Assembly (NCBI RefSeq): GCF_014202895.1
Contig: NZ_JACHHV010000007.1
Span: 1 to 64,000 of the forward strand
Direction: 5' to 3'
DNA length: 64,000 nt
Source of the DNA: Lactovum miscens
GTDB taxonomy: Bacteria > Bacillota > Bacilli > Lactobacillales > Streptococcaceae
Below, one piece after another: positions 24,163 through 32,484 of this stretch. Every line of letters starts with the position of its first letter. Within the stretch, counting starts at the first letter, position 1. The position numbers and the translations under genes are program-made. The notes below the pieces were generated by a model. The model worked only from the letters and a program-made list of their open reading frames with translations, made no database searches and was not told the DNA's origin.

Positions 24163-24202
24163 AGGAATGAAGGCGAAAGGTGGTTCGATTCCACCTATTC
24201 CT
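24163..24202 (+). other. tRNA minihelix (acceptor plus T arm)
   Basis: AGGAATG (24163-24169) pairs with TATTCCT (24196-24202) as a seven-pair acceptor; GGTGG (24079+100=24179-24183), loop TTCGATT, CCACC (24191-24195) is a perfect T arm. Only nine bases lie where the D and anticodon arms should be. It sits in the 86-base gap between the tail tube and tail chaperone genes. Confidence 0.6.
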
Positions 24203-24239
24203 TTTCAAAAAATAAAATAGAGTTTTTAAGGAGACTACC

Positions 24240-24641
24240 ATGAAATTAACTGTACCAGAGCTTAGAAAAGAAGCGTTTGAAATTACTACTTCAATCAAAA
24301 ACATTAAGAAAATGCACAATTATCAATTAGAATTAGCAAAGTTTGATGATGATCTTTCGAAAGAACAAGGAAAAGATTTTGCAGAGTTAACCAAAGCAAA
24401 TGCTATTAATATGATCCACTACCTTGAAAGTTCAGAAGCCTTTATCAAAGAACAACTCGGATTGACAGAAAAAGAAGTTGAAAAACTTGAAGAATTTGGA
24501 CGTGCAGAATTTGACAGATTAACAAATAAAATCATTCTTATTTTCCAAGGTTATGATGAAAGCTTTATCGATAGAGTCTTTAAGGAAGAGGATGGTGCAA
24601 AAGACGGCGAAAAAAAAGAACAAGCGCTGGCGAAAGGATAA
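24240..24641 (+). CDS. tail assembly chaperone (gpG-like)
   Basis: A 133-residue acidic, helical protein in the gpG position, helping the tape measure fold before tube assembly. TAAGGAGA precedes the ATG. Near its end (24611-24617) lies A AAA AAA in the X XXY YYZ register, allowing a -1 shift into the gpT frame, which ends at 24823. Unshifted translation gives this protein; shifted translation gives gpGT of about 194 residues. Confidence 0.82.
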   Translation: MKLTVPELRKEAFEITTSIKNIKKMHNYQLELAKFDDDLSKEQGKDFAELTKANAINMIHYLESSEAFIKEQLGLTEKEVEKLEEFGRAEFDRLTNKIILIFQGYDESFIDRVFKEEDGAKDGEKKEQALAKG

Positions 24642-24823
24642 TCTATCATAACAATCAACTGATTGATTTAAGATTGTTTGAGCAAGATGTCATTAAGAAC
24701 TGGAATTGGACATTGAAAGAAGTTGATGATCAAGACTATTATGAACTCATGGACGTATTCAATGCCGATGCAAACAAGAAAATGGCATCATTTACCAATA
24801 TCAAAGAAATGTTCGGGCAATAA
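24617..24823 (+). CDS. gpT part of the frameshifted tail chaperone
   Basis: The -1 frame after the slippery site reads RTSAGERIIYHNNQLIDLR and continues through DVIKNWNWTLKEVDDQDYY to a stop at 24821-24823, 68 codons with no good start of its own. This is the usual gpT extension, made only as a fusion with gpG and binding the tail tube subunit. Confidence 0.75.
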   Translation, partial: RTSAGERIIYHNNQLIDLRLFEQDVIKNWNWTLKEVDDQDYYELMDVFNADANKKMASFTNIKEMFGQ

Positions 24824-24824
24824 T

Positions 24825-25298
24825 ATGGAATTTGAAGAATTATTAAATAATTTTGTTAATAATGTAGAAGAAATTAGCACTAATTTATCTATTGAAGACC
24901 AGATTAGCATTACTAAAGCTGAAGCATTGGTCTATATGACAGCGCTGGAAGAATATATCAAAGACTCCCATTACAGAGTTAGATCAACTGGAGAAGACCC
25001 ACATCTAGCAGATAGTATTATGATGAAAGGTACTAATATCAACGGCATTAAGGACGGCTCTTACATCGTTGGATTTGACACGTTAAAAGCCTATATCGCA
25101 CGTTTTATTAATGATGGTACAAAGTTCCCACAGTTCACTAAAGTGTCTCACAGAGAGTACAAGAACCCTGGAGAAGTAGCAATCACAGCAGACCATTTCA
25201 TGGATAAATTATATGTTGATGATGTAGTTAGAACGGCAATGATGGAAGCAGGAGCTTTAGAATATCAGAAGATTGTTGCAAAAAGATTTGAACAATGA
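24825..25298 (+). CDS. HK97 gp10-like tail completion protein
   Basis: A 157-residue protein with the gp10 pattern: a long helical N-terminus, HLADSIMMKGTNINGIKDG, DTLKAYIARFINDGTKFP and DHFMDKLYVDD. Such proteins complete the tail end that meets the head. The ATG at 24825 follows the gpT stop by one base and lacks a clear ribosome binding site, suggesting coupling. The location after the chaperones, not before the tube gene, is unusual. Confidence 0.7.
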   Translation: MEFEELLNNFVNNVEEISTNLSIEDQISITKAEALVYMTALEEYIKDSHYRVRSTGEDPHLADSIMMKGTNINGIKDGSYIVGFDTLKAYIARFINDGTKFPQFTKVSHREYKNPGEVAITADHFMDKLYVDDVVRTAMMEAGALEYQKIVAKRFEQ

Positions 25299-25329
25299 AA
25301 TAATACTCGTAAATTAGTGCAATTAAGAA

Positions 25330-25335
25330 TATAAT
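25330..25335 (+). promoter_or_regulatory. perfect -10 ahead of the accessory cassette
   Basis: TATAAT at 25330-25335, about 36 bases before the DUF4236 gene, with only a weak -35 match (TCGTAA) 17 bases upstream. It may give the cassette expression independent of the late operon. Confidence 0.4.
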
Positions 25336-25370
25336 TACTTCATAAAAAATATTTGTGGGGTAGTTATATT

Positions 25371-26105
25371 ATGGGATTACGCATTAGGAAAAGTATTCCA
25401 ATAGGTAAAACTGGAGTTAAAATAAATTTTAGTAAAAGCGGAGTTGGAGCAAGCGCTGGTGTAAAAGGAATTAGAGCAACAAAATTAACAAATGGTAGAA
25501 CTAGAACTACTTTTTCATTACCTGAAACAGGAATTACTTATGTTAAAGACTCAAGCACAAATCATCAACCTGAAAAAAATGTAGAAAATATTGGCAAACC
25601 ATTTAAATCAATTGATACTACTATTTTAAGTAATGGCTCAAATGGATTTCAAAATGCTTTGAATAATTTAAATACAGAGTTAAATAATTTAGAGGACATG
25701 TATAGGGAATCTGGGTATTCAGAAAAAGAAGTAAATGATATGATGATTCAAGAAAATAAAAAAATAAATGAAAGGGATGGAATTACATCCCAAAAGAGGT
25801 TTTATAAAAAGGCTACAGGATGGCAAGTTATTACTTTAATTATTCTATTTCCAGCATCTATCATATTTTCTGCGTTATTAGGAACGATTTTTATTCCTTA
25901 TGATGAAATTGAAGATTATTCTCCCCTATTATTTTTAGCAGTTTTATTTTCTTCTATCATTTTCTGGATTATTTATGCTACTTTTTTTAGTAAAAAAATT
26001 AAGGTTATTGACAGAATCAGTAAAAATAATAAAGTAATGAAAAGAGTAGATTTTTATAAACTATTAAAAAATGAATTTATTTATGAAAACTATAGTTTAA
26101 AATGA
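25371..26105 (+). CDS. DUF4236 membrane protein (accessory)
   Basis: A 244-residue protein. Residues 1-55 match DUF4236: GLRIRKSIPIGKTGVKINFS, GVGASAGVKGIRATK, with a FSLPETGITY end. A charged helical middle follows, then two hydrophobic helices (about 158-180 and 188-210) and a basic C-terminus. Its base composition is more AT-rich than the tail genes. It opens a three-gene cassette inserted between the tail chaperone region and the tape measure gene. Function unknown. Confidence 0.7.
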   Translation: MGLRIRKSIPIGKTGVKINFSKSGVGASAGVKGIRATKLTNGRTRTTFSLPETGITYVKDSSTNHQPEKNVENIGKPFKSIDTTILSNGSNGFQNALNNLNTELNNLEDMYRESGYSEKEVNDMMIQENKKINERDGITSQKRFYKKATGWQVITLIILFPASIIFSALLGTIFIPYDEIEDYSPLLFLAVLFSSIIFWIIYATFFSKKIKVIDRISKNNKVMKRVDFYKLLKNEFIYENYSLK

Positions 26106-26113
26106 GATAAAGT

Positions 26114-26142
26114 TTGCAAGCGAATACAATTAAGCTTATAAT
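26114..26142 (+). promoter_or_regulatory. promoter of the lipoprotein genes
   Basis: TTGCAA (26114-26119), 17 bases, TATAAT (26137-26142), about 35 bases before the GTG at 26177. Good enough to let a lysogen express the lipoproteins without the late regulator. Confidence 0.7.
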
Positions 26143-26176
26143 TTCCTTAAATAAAACAATTTTAGGAGATTGGCTT

Positions 26177-26860
26177 GTGAAAAAATTTTTACTTATTGCG
26201 GTTGCAATGATGTCTATTGGAGTATTAAGTGCTTGCGGGAATTCAAGTGCTTCTAGTTCTTCAAATACATCAAAATCAACATCTTCTCATGATTCTAATT
26301 ATTATTATAATCAAGAAAAAGATTCTTTAAAAAATTTAAAAACTTTGGTAGAAAATGGAGCTCTTAGCAATTCTGATGCAAAACAGGATTTTGAAAAAGA
26401 ACAAGCTACTGATGCCAAGAATGGCTATGCTTCAAGTCTAAAGTGGACTGATGTATCTACAGATGGAGACACTAGTTCTTCTGATTCTTCATCTAATTCA
26501 AATATAGGAACAATAGGCACAACATTTAAAGATTCATCTGACGTTTCATATACTGTGACAGCAATTACACCCAACTCTCCAAATGTGTCTCTTGAAGATG
26601 CAAATTCTGGTGAAACTGCTTTAGAGGTAGATGTCACTGTAGTTAATAACGGCAGCAGTGTAGCAGATTTTAATGCAACAAGATTTGATGCATATGATTC
26701 TCAAGGTAATACTCTAAATTTAGACTCAGCAACGTATGGAAATGATGTTCCAGATACAATACCTCCTACTATAACTGCAAAGATAGAAATATTTTTTGAT
26801 AATAGTGGAACTGGTCCTTATAAAATAACTTTAAATAATGTTGTTTGGTCTAGCCAATAA
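26177..26860 (+). CDS. lipoprotein with DUF4352-like domain, copy 1
   Basis: A 227-residue predicted lipoprotein. Start is GTG at 26177 with TAGGAGA upstream; then a signal peptide VKKFLLIAVAMMSIG and lipobox LSAC, a Ser-rich spacer, a helical segment, and a beta-rich domain (about 115-227) with FKDSSDVSYTVTAI and TALEVDVTVVNNGSS, as in DUF4352 immunity-type folds. It would be anchored outside the cell membrane. Related to the next gene. A role in blocking superinfecting phage DNA entry, as known for other phage lipoproteins, is inference. Confidence 0.75.
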   Translation: MKKFLLIAVAMMSIGVLSACGNSSASSSSNTSKSTSSHDSNYYYNQEKDSLKNLKTLVENGALSNSDAKQDFEKEQATDAKNGYASSLKWTDVSTDGDTSSSDSSSNSNIGTIGTTFKDSSDVSYTVTAITPNSPNVSLEDANSGETALEVDVTVVNNGSSVADFNATRFDAYDSQGNTLNLDSATYGNDVPDTIPPTITAKIEIFFDNSGTGPYKITLNNVVWSSQ

Positions 26861-26902
26861 TATTTAAGCTAGTTAAATTAAACTAATTTAGGAGATTATT
26901 TA

Positions 26903-27496
26903 GTGAAGAAAATATCATTAATTGGAGTTATTATATTATCAATCAGTTTGCTAACAGCTTGTGGTAATTCTACTGTTAAAAAATCTGATTCATCAAAAAT
27001 CAGTTCAATAAGTTCAAAATCATCATCATCAGAATCTGTATCATCAAGTAGCTCAGACATACCAGTGCAAAGTAGCTCAGATGTTCCCGTATCAAGTAGC
27101 ATTCAACCAGTAGATACAGGTGATCAATTAGCTTTTGGAAATATTACGCCATTTAAAAATCCTAATAGTGGAAATGTAATTAATGGAATGGGATTTACAG
27201 TTACAAATATCATACCCGACTCTAAAAAAGTAGATGATTTAGACCATATGGTTGAAGTTGATATTGAAATAGGAAATAACTCACAACTTACACCATTTTT
27301 TAATTTTGTTGATGGAATTAAAGTAACATCTTCAAGTGGAACTAAACTTATATTTGACAGTGGGAGTGATAATGTAATGGGTGGTGTTGTAAATGTAGAC
27401 TCAGGAACAAATGATTACCAGGTATATTATGAAAATAACAGTGGAAGTTCTGGCCCATTTAAGGTGAAATATGGTAACTTATATTGGTCTAACTAA
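26903..27496 (+). CDS. lipoprotein with DUF4352-like domain, copy 2
   Basis: A 197-residue predicted lipoprotein: GTG start with TAGGAGA, signal peptide KKISLIGVIILSISL, lipobox LTAC, a Ser-rich stalk with SSSDIPVQSSSDVPV repeats, then a DUF4352-like domain (MGFTVTNIIPDSKKV, MVEVDIEIGNNS). Both ends match copy 1 in plan, including a shared KY/NLYW or NNVVW ending and upstream TTTAGGAGATT, so the pair arose by tandem duplication and then diverged. A terminator follows. Confidence 0.75.
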   Translation: MKKISLIGVIILSISLLTACGNSTVKKSDSSKISSISSKSSSSESVSSSSSDIPVQSSSDVPVSSSIQPVDTGDQLAFGNITPFKNPNSGNVINGMGFTVTNIIPDSKKVDDLDHMVEVDIEIGNNSQLTPFFNFVDGIKVTSSSGTKLIFDSGSDNVMGGVVNVDSGTNDYQVYYENNSGSSGPFKVKYGNLYWSN

Positions 27497-27518
27497 CATA
27501 AAAAATGAATAATTAAAA

Positions 27519-27546
27519 ACGTCTAAAAACATTTAGGCGTTTTTTC
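27519..27546 (+). terminator. terminator closing the lipoprotein cassette
   Basis: ACGTCTAAA (27519-27527)/TTTAGGCGT (27532-27540), nine pairs with one G-T, then T5. A terminator inside a late operon, just before the tape measure gene, marks an autonomous accessory cassette. Confidence 0.8.
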
Positions 27547-27570
27547 TATGCCTTGAAAGGAGGTTAAAAT

Positions 27571-30500
27571 TTGCCAACAATTAGCAAAAATAGCTCAATC
27601 ACACAGCCAATCGGTATTGATGCAACGCAAGCAGTCAGAAGTATCACGGAGTTAAAGTCAGCTGTTAAAGATGCAACAAACGAATGGAAAATCAATGAAG
27701 CTCAATTAAAGGCTTCTGGTAACTCTTTAGGCGCTGCCGAAGCTAAATATACAGGGCTTACATCTGCAGTTAAGGCTCAAAAAGATGTAATTGCAGAGCT
27801 TAAAACCGAACTTTCAACGCTCGACACAAAACGTGGCACAGAAGCAGGAGAAGCTTCATGGCAAAAGCTAAATAAGCAACTTAGCTCAGCTGAACGTACG
27901 CTTGGATCATATACGAATCAGATGAACAAGGCTGAGACAGCCTTCTATCGTCAAAAGTCTGGTATTGATGAGCTAAGTAACTCATTAAAAGTAAATAATG
28001 ACCTGACTAAGTCACAGGTAGATTTACTTTCAGCACAAAGAAATAAAGTAGGTGCTGCAAAAGCTGAACTTTCAGGGCTTAATACTTCTTACGAAAAGCA
28101 ACAAACTTTACTGTCTGCTCAGGTTGCAGAACTAAAGCGCCTTGAAACTGCTGAGGGAACAAGCTCCACTGCAATAGCAGAGCAAAAAGCAAAGGTCAAT
28201 GAAGCCGGAACAGCTTTAATCGGATATCGTAACAAGATTCTAGAAGCAGATTTAGCGGTTACTAAAATGCACCCTTTCAACGATAAAAATATCCTTGGAA
28301 GTGGTCTAAATACTCTTTACCAAACATCGGAAAAAGTAACAACTGCAATGTCAGCAGGATTCGAGAAAGTGAGGCAATCAGCAATGATGGCCTCTTTTGG
28401 TATTGCAGCCATTGGTGCAGTTGCAATTAAAGGCGCTCAAGATGCCTCGGCTCTTCAGAATCAATATAAAACAACGTTTAACTTACTAGTTACTGGTGGT
28501 GAGCAAGCAGCTGAAGCTCAAAAAAATGTTAACAAAATGCAGTCCGAAGGTGCTGATTTATCTGTCAAATATGGTAAAACACAGAAAGAAATTGCAGATG
28601 GATATCAAGAATTAGTTAAAAGAGGCTATTCAAGCGCTCAAGCGTTAGGCGCTTTGCCAACAATGCTTCAAGCCTCAGTCGCTTCTGGTGATGATTTTAC
28701 AGATGTTGTTCATAATTCAACAGCAGCGCTTGAAAGTTTTGGTAAAAAGGCAACTGATGTTACCGGCATGACTAAAAATACCAAAGAAGTCGTCAATGAA
28801 ATGGCTTATGCAGCTGATATGACTGCTACAGACTTCTCAAGTTTAGGTATAGCGATGGAATACGTTGGCGCTACAGCTCATCAAAATAAGCTGAGTCTCT
28901 CTGAAACTGCATCGGCAATTGGTATTCTTTCAAATAACGGTCTTGAAGCAGATAAAGCAGGTACCGGACTTAGAAAAGTGATGGTTTCATTACAATCTCC
29001 AACAAATGACGCTGCAATCGCATTATCAAGTATTGGCTTAAGCACTAAAGATTTCGTTGACCAAAGCGGAAAAATGAAATCAATGACTGATATTTTTGGG
29101 CTGTTGAATCAACATACCGAAAAACTTAGTTCATTCGAGCAAGGACAAATCTTCCACGCTCTGTTTGGTACTACTGGTCAACAGGCAGGCTCAATTCTTT
29201 CAGCTAATGTAAAACAATTAGGCGAATTAAACGATAAAGTTAAAGAAGCTGCAGATGGTCAAGGATATGTTGTTAGGCTTGCAAACAAAAATATGCAGTC
29301 TACTCAAAATGAATTAAAACAATTTAAAGCAGCTGGCGAAGCTGCTTTAATTATGATTGGTCAAAGATCCTTACCCGCCTTAACTGATGCCGCCACTTCG
29401 ATGGCTAAAGCATTTAATTCAAAAGAAGGAAAACAAGGGCTTGAAGATATCGCCGATTTGATTGCAAATATCTTCCAAGGCACTGTTGATATCGTTAAAT
29501 TCATTGGAGCGCATAAGCAAGAAGTTATTACTATTGGTGAGATATTCGCTGGGATTTGGGCGGTTAATAAAATTGGTGATGCATTGATCATGGTCAAGAA
29601 AATCAACAATGAGCTTAAAATCATGTCAGGGTATAATGCTCTTTCAAATGCATTAGCAGGTAGACCAGTGTCGGTTGCTACAGCTGTTGAAAAAGAAGCT
29701 ACTACTGATGTTGTAGCTGAAAGTGAAACAATTGCCAGCACTGCTACTAAAACTAGTATTGCTTCTAATGCTTTGAGCAAAGTAACTTCATTAATTCCTA
29801 AAATTTTAGGATTAGTTGGGAGTACGACTGGAAGTACAGTACTATCTGGTGGAGTCAATGCAGGCATTGAGTTAATGAGTAAAGATAACTCAGAGCAAAA
29901 GGCTGGTGGTGTTCTTGGCTCACTGAGTGGAGCAGCTGCAGGCGCAGCAATTGGATCATTCTTCGCTCCTGGGATTGGAACCGCAATTGGTGCCGCACTC
30001 GGAGGGATTAACGGATCTAAGATTGGTAAAGCTTTTAATAAAGAAATTTCAGATATGATAAAAGATGCAAGTCTGAAATCTGAGGGTTATGCCCCTACGC
30101 ATGAAAATGCTGGGCCAACTCAGGCAGCCAAAGACGTTACAAAGCAAAATACAAGTTTCCAAAACGCTGTTAATACGAGTGCAATAATTGATAACTCTAA
30201 AAATAGTAATATTGATGCAGTGGCTAACACAACAACGACTGCCTATGCAAAAATGGGAAAAGGCCTTGATGAATTTTATTCTAATCAGGAAAAAGATTCT
30301 AATAAGCAAATCCAAACCCTTTTGAAAAACGGTGCTATCACTCAAGAACAGGCAGATAATCTACTTGCACGCCAAAAAAATGGCGATAAAATGCAAAGAG
30401 AGAGTCAGCAAAAGACTTTGGATAGCATGCAGTCTAATAGTACTAACTACTTTAAGACAGTTAAAGTAGCGAATGATAAGTATAACTCTGATTCACAAGC

Positions 30501-32484
30501 AGCTGAAAAGTCACATGCTCAAAAGATTAAAGATATTCAGTCCGGCAATACAGATGCCTTAAAATTAATTGAACAAAGATATGGTAAAAATTCTACTGAA
30601 TATCGCCAAGCTAAAAATCAAGAGCTTCAAAATGAAGATGATACATATCATAAATCAAATGAAGCATCAGAAAAGGCTCACTTAGCGACTCTTAAAAAAC
30701 TCCAAGAAGATTATGCCAAAAAGACTACTAAGGACGAAGATAAATTCAATCAAGAGCTTTCGGTTTCTACAAAAATTGCGCAAAATAAACAAAAAGATTT
30801 ACTTGAAGAAGTCAAAAAATCTAAGAGCAAACTTAATGCAAAGCAACTACAAGACGTTGTTGAAAAATCAAATAGTGAATATCAAGCTGTTGTAGACAGT
30901 GCTAAAAAGGCAAAAGACGGATCAATTAAGTCAGCAAATGAGAAATATCAAAAAACTGTAGAAGCGGCAGATAAAGAACGTGCTGAAAATACATCAATTA
31001 CTAAAGATCAGTACGATAAAATGATTTCAAAAGCCAAGGATGCACGTGACAGTACTGTCAAAACAGCCAAAGACGGATACACTCAAACTACTCAAATGGC
31101 TGGTAAAGATAGAGACGATACGGTTACTGCAGCAACTGATAAAGCTGATAAGTATGTTAAGGCGGCAGCTAAACAAGCAGGTGAATCAACGAAAGAATAT
31201 GCTAAAGGATTCGCCGATACTGATAATTTCTACAATATGTTTATTGATGGAATTAATAATGTACTTAACTTTATTAGCAAACCATTTGGTCAAAAATGGG
31301 GATCAATTAAACATGTAGACGTGCCAAAATACGCAACTGGTACACGAGGCTTGCCAACTAACGAAATGGCACTAGTTGGTGAAGAGGGATTTGAACTTGC
31401 TCACGATCAAAATAGAGGTATCTTCCCAGTTGGTTTACAAGGTCCTGAAGTTAGACCCTTGCAAGCAGGCACCTCAATTCTTCCCCACTCCATGTCTAAA
31501 AAATTCTTGGAAATGACTGCTGATTTGCCAAAGCATAAGGACGGTGTATCGGGATTTCTTACAGATGTATGGGATACCATTAGCAACGGTCCGGAAAAAG
31601 TAATTAACGACACTTATAATTCGCTTGGGATAGGTAAGATAATTGATTCAATGCCTTACTCACTATCAAAAGTGGCGAGTGGTTCAGGGGATATATTAAA
31701 AGATGACTTAACTAAATTTGCTAAGTCATTTTTTGATAAAGCCGAATCAGAGGGGACACAAAATGCACCTTCTGGATCTGGTGTACAACGTTGGAAAGAT
31801 CAAGTTAAAGAAGCACTTAAAGCAAACGGCTTAAGTACTTCAGACAGCATGGTGAGTAAAGTCCTTCGCCAAATCGCTACCGAATCAGGGGGTAATCCAA
31901 GTGCAGTCCAACATGGCTATACGGATGCCAATACGATTTCTGGAGACCTTGCAAAAGGACTCATGCAGACCATTTCATCAACCTTTAATGCTTATAAATT
32001 CCCAGGGCATGGAAATATTTTTAATGGCTATGATAACTTACTTGCTGCACTTGCTTACGCTAAAGCGAGATACGGTTCAAACCTCTCTTACTTAGGACAG
32101 GGGCATGGCTATGAAAACGGTGGGATTGTTGCAAATCATGGATTTGTTGAAGTCGCAGAAGGTAATAAAGCAGAAATGATTATTCCCCTTGACCCGCAAA
32201 AAAAGTCAAGGGCGACACAACTCTTAAATCAAGCAACAAAGACAATTAAAGGCAATGAAAGTTCATCAAATAATGATATTGCTTCAGCATTGAATCAAGC
32301 AGTTACATTGCTTTCAAGCTTGCTAGGGATCAATCAACAACAATTAACATCGCTGAATAATCAGCCACCCGTCAGAGCGCTAGTTGACGGACAAAGTTTT
32401 GCAAAAGGATTAGTTCCATATATGCAAACAGCGACTACAGATTTTCAAGCACGACAAAGTAGATTAGGGGGTAATAAAGCATAA
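27571..32484 (+). CDS. tape measure protein with lytic transglycosylase domain
   Basis: A 1637-residue protein that sets tail length and fills the tube. N-terminal coiled coil (about 10-220), a TP901-type tape measure core with FGTTGQQAGSIL near 525, Ala/Gly-rich membrane-active helices near 780-830, long Lys-rich coils (about 900-1210) and a C-terminal lytic transglycosylase domain near 1420-1530 (QIATESGGNPSA with the catalytic Glu, AKGLMQTISSTF). Start is TTG at 27571 behind AAAGGAGGT. At about 4.9 kb it predicts a tail around 245 nm if the usual 0.15 nm per residue holds. Confidence 0.92.
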   Translation: MPTISKNSSITQPIGIDATQAVRSITELKSAVKDATNEWKINEAQLKASGNSLGAAEAKYTGLTSAVKAQKDVIAELKTELSTLDTKRGTEAGEASWQKLNKQLSSAERTLGSYTNQMNKAETAFYRQKSGIDELSNSLKVNNDLTKSQVDLLSAQRNKVGAAKAELSGLNTSYEKQQTLLSAQVAELKRLETAEGTSSTAIAEQKAKVNEAGTALIGYRNKILEADLAVTKMHPFNDKNILGSGLNTLYQTSEKVTTAMSAGFEKVRQSAMMASFGIAAIGAVAIKGAQDASALQNQYKTTFNLLVTGGEQAAEAQKNVNKMQSEGADLSVKYGKTQKEIADGYQELVKRGYSSAQALGALPTMLQASVASGDDFTDVVHNSTAALESFGKKATDVTGMTKNTKEVVNEMAYAADMTATDFSSLGIAMEYVGATAHQNKLSLSETASAIGILSNNGLEADKAGTGLRKVMVSLQSPTNDAAIALSSIGLSTKDFVDQSGKMKSMTDIFGLLNQHTEKLSSFEQGQIFHALFGTTGQQAGSILSANVKQLGELNDKVKEAADGQGYVVRLANKNMQSTQNELKQFKAAGEAALIMIGQRSLPALTDAATSMAKAFNSKEGKQGLEDIADLIANIFQGTVDIVKFIGAHKQEVITIGEIFAGIWAVNKIGDALIMVKKINNELKIMSGYNALSNALAGRPVSVATAVEKEATTDVVAESETIASTATKTSIASNALSKVTSLIPKILGLVGSTTGSTVLSGGVNAGIELMSKDNSEQKAGGVLGSLSGAAAGAAIGSFFAPGIGTAIGAALGGINGSKIGKAFNKEISDMIKDASLKSEGYAPTHENAGPTQAAKDVTKQNTSFQNAVNTSAIIDNSKNSNIDAVANTTTTAYAKMGKGLDEFYSNQEKDSNKQIQTLLKNGAITQEQADNLLARQKNGDKMQRESQQKTLDSMQSNSTNYFKTVKVANDKYNSDSQAAEKSHAQKIKDIQSGNTDALKLIEQRYGKNSTEYRQAKNQELQNEDDTYHKSNEASEKAHLATLKKLQEDYAKKTTKDEDKFNQELSVSTKIAQNKQKDLLEEVKKSKSKLNAKQLQDVVEKSNSEYQAVVDSAKKAKDGSIKSANEKYQKTVEAADKERAENTSITKDQYDKMISKAKDARDSTVKTAKDGYTQTTQMAGKDRDDTVTAATDKADKYVKAAAKQAGESTKEYAKGFADTDNFYNMFIDGINNVLNFISKPFGQKWGSIKHVDVPKYATGTRGLPTNEMALVGEEGFELAHDQNRGIFPVGLQGPEVRPLQAGTSILPHSMSKKFLEMTADLPKHKDGVSGFLTDVWDTISNGPEKVINDTYNSLGIGKIIDSMPYSLSKVASGSGDILKDDLTKFAKSFFDKAESEGTQNAPSGSGVQRWKDQVKEALKANGLSTSDSMVSKVLRQIATESGGNPSAVQHGYTDANTISGDLAKGLMQTISSTFNAYKFPGHGNIFNGYDNLLAALAYAKARYGSNLSYLGQGHGYENGGIVANHGFVEVAEGNKAEMIIPLDPQKKSRATQLLNQATKTIKGNESSSNNDIASALNQAVTLLSSLLGINQQQLTSLNNQPPVRALVDGQSFAKGLVPYMQTATTDFQARQSRLGGNKA

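Noticed and set aside
29361-29867. 168-codon minus-strand ORF inside the tape measure gene
   Set aside because: Mirror frame of an Ala/Ser-rich coding region; no start signal.
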